A stretch of DNA of 64,000 bases from Croceibacterium_A sp035626815 (GTDB lineage: Bacteria > Pseudomonadota > Alphaproteobacteria > Sphingomonadales > Sphingomonadaceae), in contig DASPMY010000057.1 in the NCBI GenBank assembly GCA_035626815.1, positions 1 to 64,000 of the forward strand. Direction: 5' to 3'. A program made the translations under genes and the position numbers. Positions 25,214-34,127 of the stretch are shown here, piece after piece (position 1 is the stretch's first letter; each line of letters begins with the position of its first letter). Under the pieces are notes generated by a model. That model saw only the letters and a program-made list of their open reading frames with translations. It was not told the DNA's origin and ran no database searches.

Positions 25214-26670
25214 TGCGCGCGGTGCAGACGATCCTTCGCTGGCCGGCGGGCGACCGCGATGCCCGGCGCCTGGCGCTGTGGACCGCCGACGAGGTCGCCG
25301 CGGCCACGGGCGGCACGGCCAGCGGCGCGTTCCAGGCCGCCGGCGTCGAGATGGACTCGCGCGACGTGCGCGCGGGCGACTTGTTCTTCGCGCTCAAGGG
25401 CGAGAGCAGCGACGGCCACGGCTATCTCGGCAAGGCCTTCGCCAACGGCGCCGCCGCGGCGGTGGTCGAGCGCCCGATCGCCCAGCCGCACGTGCTCGTC
25501 GCGGATACCTCGAGGGCGCTCGAGCTGCTCGCCGCGGCCGCCCGCAACCGCGCTTCGGCGCAGATCGTCGGCGTCACCGGCTCGGTCGGCAAGACCGGGG
25601 TCAAGGAAGCGATCTTCGCTGCGCTCGACCGCGGCAGCAAGGGCGCCGCCCATCGTTCGGTGCGCAGCTACAACAACCATGTCGGCGTGCCGCTGAGCCT
25701 GTCGCGGATGCCGTCGCGCAGCCGCTTCGGCGTGTTCGAGATGGGCATGAACCACGCGGGCGAGATCGCCGGATTGACCGCGCAAGTGCGGCCGCATGTG
25801 GCGGTGATCACGACGATCGCCCCGGCGCACATCGAGAACCTCGGCAGCGAGGAAGCGATCGCCGACGCCAAGGCGGAGATCTTCGCCGGGCTCGAGCCGG
25901 GCGGCACGGCGGTGATCCCGGCCGACAGCCCGCACCATGCCCGGCTGCGCGCGGCCGCGGAAGCGAAGGGGGCGCGGGTCCTCTCGTTCGGCCGCGCCCG
26001 CGATGCCGAAGTGCGGCTGCTCGACGCGATCCCGGTGGCCAACGGCGGCTCGCTGGTGACCGCGGCGGTGGAGGACCGGCGGCTGTGCTACTCGGTCGCC
26101 GAGCCGGGCGAGCACTGGGTCGCCAACTCGCTGGCGGTGATGGCCGCGGTCCACGCTGCAGGGGGCGATCTCGGCGCGGCCGGGCTGGCGCTCGCCGAGA
26201 TGGGCGGCCTCAAGGGGCGCGGGGCGCGCCACCGCGTCGCCGTTGCCGGCGGCCACGCCCTGCTGATCGACGAGAGCTACAACGCCAACCCGGCGTCGAT
26301 GCGCGCCACGCTGGCGCAGCTCGGCGCGACGCCCGCCGCCCGGCGCATTGCCGTGCTCGGCAGCATGAAGGAGCTCGGCGACTTCGCCCCCGGCTTCCAT
26401 GCCCAGCTCGCCGCGCCGCTGGCCGAGGCGCAAGTCGACTTCGCGGTCCTCGTCGGCGAGGAGATGCTCGCCCTCGCGCGCGAGCTGGGGAAAGCGGCGC
26501 ACAACGCGCTTGGCAACCCGGTCGCCTACGCCCATTGCGAAAATCCGGGCGAAGCGATCGCCGCGCTGGAGGAATTCGGCCTCACCGGCGGGGATGCGGT
26601 GCTCGTGAAAGGTTCGAATTCGGTGGGATTGGGCCGCGTGGTGGCCCATTTCGCCGCCAGGGAAGGCTGA
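25210..26670 (+). CDS. murF: UDP-N-acetylmuramoyl-tripeptide--D-alanyl-D-alanine ligase
   Basis: 486 residues if it begins at ATG 25210, or 485 from ATG 25213, which is better spaced from AGGAG at 25201-25205. It adds D-Ala-D-Ala to the UDP-MurNAc-tripeptide. VTGSVGKTGVKEAI is the ATP loop. MGMNHAGEIAGLT and DESYNANPASMRA are MurF signatures. A basic extension of about 20 residues (MMRAVQTILRWPAGDRD) precedes the usual start of the fold. mraY begins 9 bases after its stop. Confidence 0.96.
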
Positions 26671-26679
26671 CCGCCTGCA

Positions 26680-27750
26680 ATGCTTTACCTGCTTGCCGAG
26701 TGGCTGGGATTCGAAGGGCTGTTCAACCTCGTCCGCTACCAGACCTTCCGCGCCGGAGCGACGCTGCTGACGGCGCTGGCGCTGGGGCTGCTGATCGGGC
26801 CGAAGTTCATCAACATGCTGCGCGTGCGCCAGGGCAAGGGCCAGCCGATCCGCGAGGACGGGCCGCAGACGCACCTCGCCAAAGTCGGCACGCCGACGAT
26901 GGGCGGGCTGATGATCCTGACCTCGCTGATCGCCTCGATGCTGCTGTGGATGGACCCGCGCAACCCGTTCGTGTGGGCCTGCATCGCCGTGACCGCGGGG
27001 TTCGGCGTGATCGGCTTCCTCGACGATTTCGACAAGGTCGCCCGGCGCAGCCACAAAGGCGTGTCGGGCAAGGTCCGCCTGCTGCTCGAGTTCATGGTCG
27101 CCGGGGTCGCCGCGTGGATCATCGTCGACCAGGTCAGCACCAACCTCTACGTGCCGTTCTTCTCCGGCCGCATCGTGCCGCTGGGGCCGCTGTACTATGT
27201 GTTCGCCGCGACGGTGATCGTCGGCTTCGGCAACGCGGTGAACCTGACCGACGGGCTCGACGGGCTGGCGACGATGCCGGTGGTGATCGCCGCGGGCGCG
27301 TTCATGCTGATCTGCTACCTCGTCGGCCGGGTCGACTATTCGGATTACCTCGGCATCCCGCACGTCCCCGGCGCCGGCGAGCTGGCGATCTTCTGCGCCG
27401 GGATCATGGGCGCGGGGCTCGCCTTCCTGTGGTTCAACGCGCCGCCGGCGGCGGTGTTCATGGGCGACACTGGCAGCCTCGCCCTCGGCGGCGCGCTCGG
27501 CGCGGTCGCCGTCGCCGCGCATCACGAGATCGTGCTGCTAATCATCGGCGGGGTGTTCGTGATGGAGACCGCCAGCGTCATCATCCAGGTGTTCTGGTTC
27601 AAGCGCACCGGCCGGCGGATCTTCCGCATGGCGCCGATCCATCATCATTTCGAGCAGCTCGGGTGGAAGGAATCGACCGTGGTGATCCGCTTCTGGATCA
27701 TCGCCATCGTCCTCGCCGTGCTCGGCCTGGCGACGCTGAAGGTCCGGTGA
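26680..27750 (+). CDS. mraY: Phospho-N-acetylmuramoyl-pentapeptide-transferase
   Basis: A 356-residue polytopic inner-membrane enzyme that makes lipid I from undecaprenyl phosphate and UDP-MurNAc-pentapeptide. Family motifs are GKGQPIREDGPQTHLAK near residue 60, FLDDFDKV with the Asp pair, NLTDGLDGLA, FMGDTGSLALGG, and APIHHHFEQLGW at the cytosolic loop near the end. About ten hydrophobic helices are apparent. The murD GTG overlaps its stop. Confidence 0.97.
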   Translation: MLYLLAEWLGFEGLFNLVRYQTFRAGATLLTALALGLLIGPKFINMLRVRQGKGQPIREDGPQTHLAKVGTPTMGGLMILTSLIASMLLWMDPRNPFVWACIAVTAGFGVIGFLDDFDKVARRSHKGVSGKVRLLLEFMVAGVAAWIIVDQVSTNLYVPFFSGRIVPLGPLYYVFAATVIVGFGNAVNLTDGLDGLATMPVVIAAGAFMLICYLVGRVDYSDYLGIPHVPGAGELAIFCAGIMGAGLAFLWFNAPPAAVFMGDTGSLALGGALGAVAVAAHHEIVLLIIGGVFVMETASVIIQVFWFKRTGRRIFRMAPIHHHFEQLGWKESTVVIRFWIIAIVLAVLGLATLKVR

Positions 27751-29093
27751 TCGTCAGCCGCGCCTTTCGCGGAAAACGCTATGCCGTGCTCGGCCTTGCC
27801 CGCTCGGGCATGGCGACGGTCGAGGCGCTGCTGGCGAGCGGCGCCGAGGTCACCGCATGGGACCGCCGCGAGGGCCCGCGCGACGAGCTGGCCGGCCGCG
27901 CGACGATCGCCGATCCGCTGGCGATCGACCTCGCCGGGTTCGACGGCGTGGTGCTGTCGCCCGGGGTGCCGCTCAACACCCATCCGATCGCCGGCAAGGC
28001 GCGCGAGGCCGGCGTGCCGGTGATCGGCGACATCGAGCTGTTCGCCCAGGCCCGCGCCGACCTGCCGCCGCACAAGGTGGTCGGGATCACCGGCACCAAC
28101 GGCAAGTCGACCACTACCGCGCTGGTCCATCACATCTGCAAGACTGCGGGTGTGCCGACAACGATGGGCGGCAACATCGGCCTGCCCATTCTCGCGCAGG
28201 ACCCGCTGCCGGAGGGCGGGGTCTACGTGCTCGAGCTGTCGAGCTACCAGATCGACCTGACCTACTCGCTCGATTGCGACGTGGCGGTGCTGCTCAACAT
28301 CACGCCGGACCATCTCGATCGCTACGACAGCTTCGAAGCCTATGCCGCGGCCAAGGCGCGGCTGCTCCAGATGCAGTCGGCCGAGCATGTCGGCGTCATT
28401 TCCCGCGACAGCCAGGCCAGTTTCGACATCTATCAGCAAGCCGGGCTCGACGAGCGGCGGCCGCACGATGCGATCCGGCCCATTTCGCATGACGACATCG
28501 CAGATGTCTCGCGCTGGCCGGCGCTGCAGGGCCCGCACAACGCGGAGAATGCGGCAGCGGCCATGGCTGCATGCAAGACGCTCGGGCTGACGGATCGGCA
28601 GATCGAACAGGGCCTGCGCACTTATCCCGGCCTGCCCCACCGGATGGAGCGGTTGGGCGAGTTCGGCGGCGTGCTGTTCGTCAACGACAGCAAGGCGACC
28701 AATCCGGCATCGACCGCACCCGCGCTCGCGGCTTATGAGCGCGTCCACTGGATTTGCGGCGGGCTGCCCAAGGGCGACGACCTCGACGAGTGCGCGCCCA
28801 ACTTCGGCCATGTCGCCGCCGCCTACACCATCGGCGAGGCCGGCCCGCGCTTCGCCGAGATCCTCGAGCCGCACATGCCCGTCGAGCGCTGCGAGCTGCT
28901 GTGCGAAGCGGTGCGGCGCGCGATCGCCGCGGCCCGGCCGGGCGATGTGGTGCTGTTCTCGCCCGCCTGCGCCAGCTTCGACCAGTTCCGCGACTACGAG
29001 GCGCGCGGCGACGCGTTTCGCGAGATCGTCGCCCAGCTGACCGGCCAGGCGGAAGCCGAGCCGTGCGGCTTCACCGCGAGGTCCGCCGCATGA
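27747..29093 (+). CDS. murD: UDP-N-acetylmuramoyl-L-alanine--D-glutamate ligase
   Basis: 448 residues from GTG 27747, overlapping the mraY stop. It adds D-glutamate to UDP-MurNAc-L-Ala. The N-terminus YAVLGLARSGMATVEALL is the UDP-binding Rossmann part, GITGTNGKSTTTAL is the ATP loop, and LNITPDHLDRYD and NDSKATNP are MurD signatures. The gene ends with a 4-base overlap with ftsW. Confidence 0.97.
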   Translation: MIVSRAFRGKRYAVLGLARSGMATVEALLASGAEVTAWDRREGPRDELAGRATIADPLAIDLAGFDGVVLSPGVPLNTHPIAGKAREAGVPVIGDIELFAQARADLPPHKVVGITGTNGKSTTTALVHHICKTAGVPTTMGGNIGLPILAQDPLPEGGVYVLELSSYQIDLTYSLDCDVAVLLNITPDHLDRYDSFEAYAAAKARLLQMQSAEHVGVISRDSQASFDIYQQAGLDERRPHDAIRPISHDDIADVSRWPALQGPHNAENAAAAMAACKTLGLTDRQIEQGLRTYPGLPHRMERLGEFGGVLFVNDSKATNPASTAPALAAYERVHWICGGLPKGDDLDECAPNFGHVAAAYTIGEAGPRFAEILEPHMPVERCELLCEAVRRAIAAARPGDVVLFSPACASFDQFRDYEARGDAFREIVAQLTGQAEAEPCGFTARSAA

Positions 29094-30358
29094 ACCCGCC
29101 GCGCCCTTACATCCCGCGGCCGGGCGAGCGCGCCACGCGGGCGCCGCAGTTCCCGCAGAGCCGCAAGCGCCAGCTGCAGATCTGGTGGCGCGAGGTCGAC
29201 CGGGTGCTGCTGTTCCTCGTCGCCGTGCTGATGGCGATCGGCGCGGTCTCGGTCGCCGCCGGCTCGCCGGCCAGCGCGCGGCGGCTGTCGACCGGCCACA
29301 CCGAGCTCGGCGACTTGTACTTCTTCTGGCTGCACTTGCGCTTCCAGTTCCTCGGCGTGCTGGTCCTGCTCGGCACCTCGCTGCTGCCGCGCGAGCTGGT
29401 CCGGCGCGGCGCGATCGTGCTCAGCGCGGCGATGGTCCTGGCGCTGCTGCTCGTGCCGCTCGTCGGCAGCGAGGTGAACGGCGCGCGGCGCTGGCTCGAC
29501 CTCGGCATGCGGTTCCAGCCGAGCGAGTTCCTCAAGCCCGCGTTCGCCGTCGCCTGCGCGTGGATCCTGTCGTGGCGCGCGCGCGATCCGCAGCTGCCGG
29601 TGATCGCGCTCAGCCTCGCCTTCATGCTGCTGGTGGTGGTGCTGCTGATGCTGCAGCCCAACCTCGGCGACGCGATCCTGTTCGTCGGCTGCTGGTTCGT
29701 GCTGGTGATGCTCGCCGGGCTGCCGTTGCAGCGCATCGGGATGTTCGGCGGGGCGGGGCTCGGCGCGCTGGTCCTCGCTTACGTGTTCTACGACAACGCG
29801 CGCCACCGCATCGACCAGTTCCTCGGCGGCGGCACCGCGTTCGACCAGGTCGACCTCGCCAGCCGCACACTGATGGGCGGCGGGTGGACCGGCACCGGGC
29901 TGTGGCTCGGGACGCGCAAGATGATCCTGCCCGAAGCGCACACCGACTACATCTTCTCGGTCATCGGCGAGGAGTTCGGCCTGCTGATCTGCGGGGTGGT
30001 GGTGCTGCTCTACCTGGCCATCGTCGTGCGCGTGCTGGTGCGGCTGGTGGACGAGAGCAACCTGTTCATCGTCCTGTCGGGCACCGGCCTCGTCGCGCTG
30101 TTCGGGGGGCAGGCGTTCGTCAACATCCTCGTCAACCTGCAGCTGTTCCCGTCCAAGGGGCTGACGCTGCCGCTGGTCAGCTACGGCGGGTCGTCGACGA
30201 TCGCCCAGTGCTTCCTCGTCGGACTGCTGCTGGCGATCACCCGCCGCAACCCGTATCTCAGCCGCGAGAAGTTCGACTGGCGCGGCGCGATCGAGGCGCC
30301 GCTGAACGTCGTCGAGGGCCTAGTCCCGCGGCGCGGCGAGGGGGAGGGCGAGCGATGA
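29090..30358 (+). CDS. ftsW: Peptidoglycan glycosyltransferase FtsW (SEDS family)
   Basis: A 422-residue membrane protein with about ten helices. An N-terminal cytosolic segment of about 40 residues precedes the first helix (VLLFLVAVLMAIGAVSVAAG). SEDS features are GARRWLDLGMRFQPSEFLK, the catalytic-Asp-region motif AHTDYIFSVIGEEFG, and KGLTLPLVSYGGSS. It polymerises lipid II at the septum together with FtsI. Its stop overlaps murG by 4 bases. Confidence 0.96.
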   Translation: MNPPRPYIPRPGERATRAPQFPQSRKRQLQIWWREVDRVLLFLVAVLMAIGAVSVAAGSPASARRLSTGHTELGDLYFFWLHLRFQFLGVLVLLGTSLLPRELVRRGAIVLSAAMVLALLLVPLVGSEVNGARRWLDLGMRFQPSEFLKPAFAVACAWILSWRARDPQLPVIALSLAFMLLVVVLLMLQPNLGDAILFVGCWFVLVMLAGLPLQRIGMFGGAGLGALVLAYVFYDNARHRIDQFLGGGTAFDQVDLASRTLMGGGWTGTGLWLGTRKMILPEAHTDYIFSVIGEEFGLLICGVVVLLYLAIVVRVLVRLVDESNLFIVLSGTGLVALFGGQAFVNILVNLQLFPSKGLTLPLVSYGGSSTIAQCFLVGLLLAITRRNPYLSREKFDWRGAIEAPLNVVEGLVPRRGEGEGER

Positions 30359-31545
30359 GCCCCCGGCCCGACCGGATCTCGCGGCACTACGTCCTCGCCG
30401 CCGGCGGCACCGGCGGGCACCTGACTCCGGCGTTCGCGCTGGCGCAGGCGCTCGACCGGCGCGGGCATCACGTCGCGCTGATCACCGACGAGCGCGGCGC
30501 CGACATCCCCGGCAAGCCCGACTTCCTGCCGGCGCACGTGCTGCCGGCGGGGCGGTTCGGCAGGAACCCGATTGGCTGGCCGGCGGCGCTCGGCGCGGTG
30601 CTCGAAGGCCGCGGGATGGCCCGGCGGCTGTACGACAGCTTCGCCCCGAGCGCGGTCGTCGGCTTCGGCGGCTATCCGGCGCTGCCGGCGCTGCTCGCCG
30701 CCCGCGCGGCGGGCATCCCCGCGGTGATCCACGAGCAGAACGCGGTGCTCGGCCGCGTCAACCGCCTGCTCGCCGGCGGGGTCGATGCGATCGCCACCGC
30801 CTATCCCGAGGTCGAGCGGCTGGCGGCCAAGCACGAACGCAAGGTCCACCTGGTCGGCAACCCGGTCCGCCCGGCGCTCATCGCCTTGCGCGACGAGCCG
30901 TTCCCGGCGTTCACCGCCGAAGGCCTGCTGCGCGTGCTGGTGACCGGCGGCAGCCAGGGCGCGCGGGTCTTGTCCGAGGTCGTGCCCGACGGGCTGGCGA
31001 TGCTGCCGCCGGCGCTGCGCACGCGGCTGCAGGTGACGCAACAGTGCCGCGCCGAGGACATCGACGCGGTGCGCCAGCGCTACGCCAGCCACGCCATCCC
31101 GGCCGAGCTCGGCACGTTCTTCGAGGACATGGAGGCGCGGCTCGCCGACGCGCACTTGTTCATCGGCCGCGCGGGCGCCTCGACCATCGCCGAGCTGACC
31201 GCGGTCGGCCGCCCGGCGATCCTCGTGCCGCTGCCGATCGCCACCGACGACCACCAGGCCGCCAACGTGCGCGAGATCGTCAAGGCCGGCGGCGCCCGCT
31301 CGATCCGCCAGCATCACTTCACCGCCAAGGAGCTGGCCAAGCAGATCAACGCCATGGCCCAGCATCCCGAGACGCTGGCGACGGCCGCCCACGCGGCGTG
31401 GAATTGCGGCCGGCCCGACGCGGCGGAGAAGCTCGCCGATCTCGTCGAGAGCTTCGGCGCGGCGCCGATCCAGGACGTGATCCGCATCGCCGGCGAGGAG
31501 CGCGCCAGCGCCGGCTCCGCCTATGCCGGAGGCGCCGCGCGATGA
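30355..31545 (+). CDS. murG: UDP-GlcNAc--lipid I N-acetylglucosaminyltransferase
   Basis: A 396-residue GT-B enzyme that converts lipid I to lipid II on the inner face of the membrane. AAGGTGGHLTPAFALA is the first glycine-rich loop, GFGGYPALPALLAA the second, HEQNAVLGRVNR follows, and GGSQGARVLSEVVP starts the C-terminal domain. GRAGASTIAELTAVGRPAILVPLP binds the UDP part. A C-terminal tail of about 30 residues extends past the family core. murC overlaps its stop by 4 bases. Confidence 0.97.
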   Translation: MSPRPDRISRHYVLAAGGTGGHLTPAFALAQALDRRGHHVALITDERGADIPGKPDFLPAHVLPAGRFGRNPIGWPAALGAVLEGRGMARRLYDSFAPSAVVGFGGYPALPALLAARAAGIPAVIHEQNAVLGRVNRLLAGGVDAIATAYPEVERLAAKHERKVHLVGNPVRPALIALRDEPFPAFTAEGLLRVLVTGGSQGARVLSEVVPDGLAMLPPALRTRLQVTQQCRAEDIDAVRQRYASHAIPAELGTFFEDMEARLADAHLFIGRAGASTIAELTAVGRPAILVPLPIATDDHQAANVREIVKAGGARSIRQHHFTAKELAKQINAMAQHPETLATAAHAAWNCGRPDAAEKLADLVESFGAAPIQDVIRIAGEERASAGSAYAGGAAR

Positions 31546-32957
31546 AGGGCGTGGGCACCGACATCGGCACGATCCACTTCGTCGGCATCGGCGGCATCGG
31601 CATGTCGGGCATCGCCGAGGTGATGCACAACCTCGGCTACCGCGTGCAGGGCTCGGACCTGGCCGAGGGCGCCTCGGTCGAGCGGCTGCTGGTGCGCGGG
31701 ATCGCGGTGATGATCGGCCACGACGCGCGCAATCTCGGCGACGCGGCGGTCGTGGTCACCTCGACTGCGGTAAAGCGCGACAACCCCGAAGTCGCCGCCG
31801 CGCTCGAGGCGCGCATCCCGGTGGTGCGCCGCGCCGAGATGCTCGCCGAGCTGATGCGCCTCAAGCGCACCGTCGCGGTCGCCGGCACGCACGGCAAGAC
31901 CACCACCACTTCGATGGTCGCCGCGCTGCTCGACGCGGGCGGGGTCGATCCGACCGTGATCAACGGCGGCATCATCGAGAGCTACGGCTCGAACGCGCGG
32001 CTCGGCGACAGCGAGTGGATGGTGGTCGAGGCCGACGAGAGCGACGGCAGCTTCCTGCGCCTCGACGGGACGATCGCGGTCGTCACCAACATCGACCCCG
32101 AGCACCTCGACCACTACGGCAGCTTCGACGCGGTGCGCGAGGCGTTCGTCGAGTTCATCGAGAACGTCCCGTTCTACGGCGCCGCGGTGCTGTGCATCGA
32201 CCATCCCGAGGTGCAGAAGGCCATCGCCCGCGTGCGCGATCGGCGGGTGATCACCTACGGACTGTCGGCGCAGGCCGACTGGCGCGCCGACGACATCCGC
32301 CCGCGCGACGGCGGCAACCTGTTCGATGCGATCCATAGCGACCGCGACGGCAAGCAGCGGCGGATCGCCGACGTCCACCTGCCGATGCCCGGGCGGCACA
32401 ACGTCCAGAACGCGCTGGCGGCGATCGCCGTCGCGGTCGAGCTGGGCTGCAGCGACGAGACGATCCGCGCCGGCTTCGCCCGCTTCGGCGGGGTGCGGCG
32501 GCGCTTCACCCGTGTCGGCGAGGTGGGCGGCGCGACGGTGATCGACGATTACGCGCACCACCCGGTCGAGATCCGCGCGGTGCTGGCGGCGGCGCGCGAA
32601 GCGGCGAAAGGCCGCGTCATCGCGGTCGCCCAGCCGCACCGCTACACCCGCCTGCGCGACCTGATGGGCGAGTTCCAGGGCTGCTTCAACGATGCCGACA
32701 TGGTCTTCGTCGCGCCGGTCTATCCGGCGGGCGAAGCGCCGATCGAGGGCGTCAGCTCGGCCGCGCTGGTCGAGGGCCTGCGGGCTCGCGGCCACCGCTC
32801 GGTGGCGGAAATCGACGGTCCGGGCGAGCTCGCCGAACGGATCGCCGAGCTGGTGGCGCCCGGCGACATGATCGTCTGCCTCGGCGCGGGCGACATCACC
32901 AGGTGGGCCGCCGGGCTCGCGTCCGAGGTCGCGGCCCGGCGGGAGCGGGCCGCATGA
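31542..32957 (+). CDS. murC: UDP-N-acetylmuramate--L-alanine ligase
   Basis: 471 residues. It adds L-alanine to UDP-MurNAc. Signatures are HFVGIGGIGMSGIAEVM at the N-terminus, the ATP loop AVAGTHGKTTTTSM, VVEADESDGSFL, NIDPEHLDHYGSF, and DDYAHHPVEIRAVL in the C-terminal domain. It begins at ATG 31542 inside the murG stop and overlaps murB by 4 bases. Confidence 0.97.
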   Translation: MKGVGTDIGTIHFVGIGGIGMSGIAEVMHNLGYRVQGSDLAEGASVERLLVRGIAVMIGHDARNLGDAAVVVTSTAVKRDNPEVAAALEARIPVVRRAEMLAELMRLKRTVAVAGTHGKTTTTSMVAALLDAGGVDPTVINGGIIESYGSNARLGDSEWMVVEADESDGSFLRLDGTIAVVTNIDPEHLDHYGSFDAVREAFVEFIENVPFYGAAVLCIDHPEVQKAIARVRDRRVITYGLSAQADWRADDIRPRDGGNLFDAIHSDRDGKQRRIADVHLPMPGRHNVQNALAAIAVAVELGCSDETIRAGFARFGGVRRRFTRVGEVGGATVIDDYAHHPVEIRAVLAAAREAAKGRVIAVAQPHRYTRLRDLMGEFQGCFNDADMVFVAPVYPAGEAPIEGVSSAALVEGLRARGHRSVAEIDGPGELAERIAELVAPGDMIVCLGAGDITRWAAGLASEVAARRERAA

Positions 32958-33913
32958 CCCGGCAACCCGATTCCCACCAGAGCCACGCCCGGGCCCCGGG
33001 CTCCGACGGCGACTACGGCTTCGACGGCTGGGTGCCGACCAACGTGCGCGGCAAGCTGACGCGCGACGCGCCGCTCGACAAGCTGGTGTGGTTCAAGAGC
33101 GGCGGCCCGGCCGACTGGCTGTTCGAGCCGGCCGACATCGACGACCTGACCGGCTTCCTCGGCAACCTCGACGACGGCACCCCGGTGATGGCGCTCGGGC
33201 TCGGCTCCAACCTGATCGTCCGCGACGGCGGCGTGCCGGGCGTCGTCGTGCGGCTGGGCAAGCCGTTCGCCACGGTCGAGGTGCGGCGCGACTGCGTGCT
33301 CGAATGCGGCGGCGGCGCCAGCGGCATCCTCGTCTCCTCGAGCGCGCGCGACGCGGGCATCGCCGGCCTCGAGTTCCTGCGCGGCATCCCCGGCACGGTC
33401 GGCGGCTTCGTGCGCATGAACGGCGGCGCTTACGGGCGCGAGGTGGCCGATATCCTGATCGACTGCGACATCGCGCTGCCCGACGGCAACCTGATCACCG
33501 TGCCCGCGGCGGACCTCCATTACAGCTATCGCCATTCGGTCTTGCCGGACGGGGCGATCGTGATTGCGGCCCGTTTCCAGGGCGCGAAGGGCGATCCGGC
33601 CGCGATCGGCGCCGAGATGGACCGCATCGCCGCGGCGCGCGAGGACACGCAGCCGCTGAGGAGCAAGACCGGCGGCTCGACATTCAAGAACCCGCCGGGC
33701 GACAAGGCCTGGCGGCTGGTCGATGCGGCGGGCTGCCGCGGGCTCAAGATGGGCGGCGCCCAGGTCAGCGAGAAGCACGCCAACTTCCTGATCAACGCCG
33801 CCGACGCGACCAGCAAGGACATCGAATGCCTCGGCGAGGAAGTCCGCCGCCGCGTCTGCGAAAGCCAGGGCGTGACGCTCGAATGGGAAATCCAGAGGGT
33901 CGGGCGGTGGTGA
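32954..33913 (+). CDS. murB: UDP-N-acetylenolpyruvoylglucosamine reductase
   Basis: 319 residues from ATG 32954, overlapping the murC stop. It is an FAD-dependent NADPH reductase completing UDP-MurNAc synthesis. WFKSGGPADWLFEP opens the FAD domain, GLGSNLIVRDGG is the phosphate loop, GIPGTVGGFVRMNGGAYG is the central motif, and SYRHSVLP and GSTFKNPPGDKAWRLVD precede the catalytic region. VSEKHANFLIN lies in the C-terminal part. This is the type I family but with an N-terminal extension of about 30 hydrophilic residues. It is the last gene before the repeat-filled gap. Confidence 0.96.
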   Translation: MTRQPDSHQSHARAPGSDGDYGFDGWVPTNVRGKLTRDAPLDKLVWFKSGGPADWLFEPADIDDLTGFLGNLDDGTPVMALGLGSNLIVRDGGVPGVVVRLGKPFATVEVRRDCVLECGGGASGILVSSSARDAGIAGLEFLRGIPGTVGGFVRMNGGAYGREVADILIDCDIALPDGNLITVPAADLHYSYRHSVLPDGAIVIAARFQGAKGDPAAIGAEMDRIAAAREDTQPLRSKTGGSTFKNPPGDKAWRLVDAAGCRGLKMGGAQVSEKHANFLINAADATSKDIECLGEEVRRRVCESQGVTLEWEIQRVGRW

Positions 33914-33923
33914 GCGCGGCGGG

Positions 33924-34067
33924 TCCTTCGAGACGAGCCTTCGCCGGCGCGCCTGCGGCGCTGCGCTCAGTCTCTCCTCAGGATGAGCGGTCCTTTTCCA
34001 AACGCGCTCATCCTGAGGAGCGGCTGAGGAGCCGCGCAGCGGCGTCTCGAAGACGCGTCTCGAAGGA
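33924..34067. repeat. Interspersed palindromic repeat, copy A (between murB and ddl)
   Basis: Outer arms TCCTTCGAGACG (33924-33935) and CGTCTCGAAGGA (34056-34067) are perfect complements. A perfect 16-bp inner stem pairs 33974-33989 with 34005-34020 around a 15-base loop. The same arm and core sequences recur at 54953-55078. Elements of this look (CTCATCCTGAGGAG cores) are frequent in sphingomonad and other alphaproteobacterial intergenic regions (recalled). No coding frame is credible here. Confidence 0.85.
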
Positions 34068-34084
34068 CACCGCCTGCCCCTCCG

Positions 34085-34122
34085 CCACCCTGCGGGTGGT
34101 CTCCCTCCCCGTGCCGGGGAGG
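34085..34122 (+). promoter_or_regulatory. Two small hairpins, the second containing the ddl ribosome site
   Basis: CCACCC-TGC-GGGTGG (34085-34099) is followed by CCTCCCC (34104-34110) pairing with GGGGAGG (34116-34122) around GTGCC. The GGAGG in the second 3-prime arm is 5 bases before the ddl ATG at 34128 and is its evident Shine-Dalgarno sequence, so folding would hide it. Confidence 0.6.
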
Positions 34123-34127
34123 ACCTT

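Noticed and set aside
33914..34127. Possible small gene between murB and ddl
   Set aside because: The open frames here translate a palindromic repeat that recurs at 54953-55078, so they are not genes.
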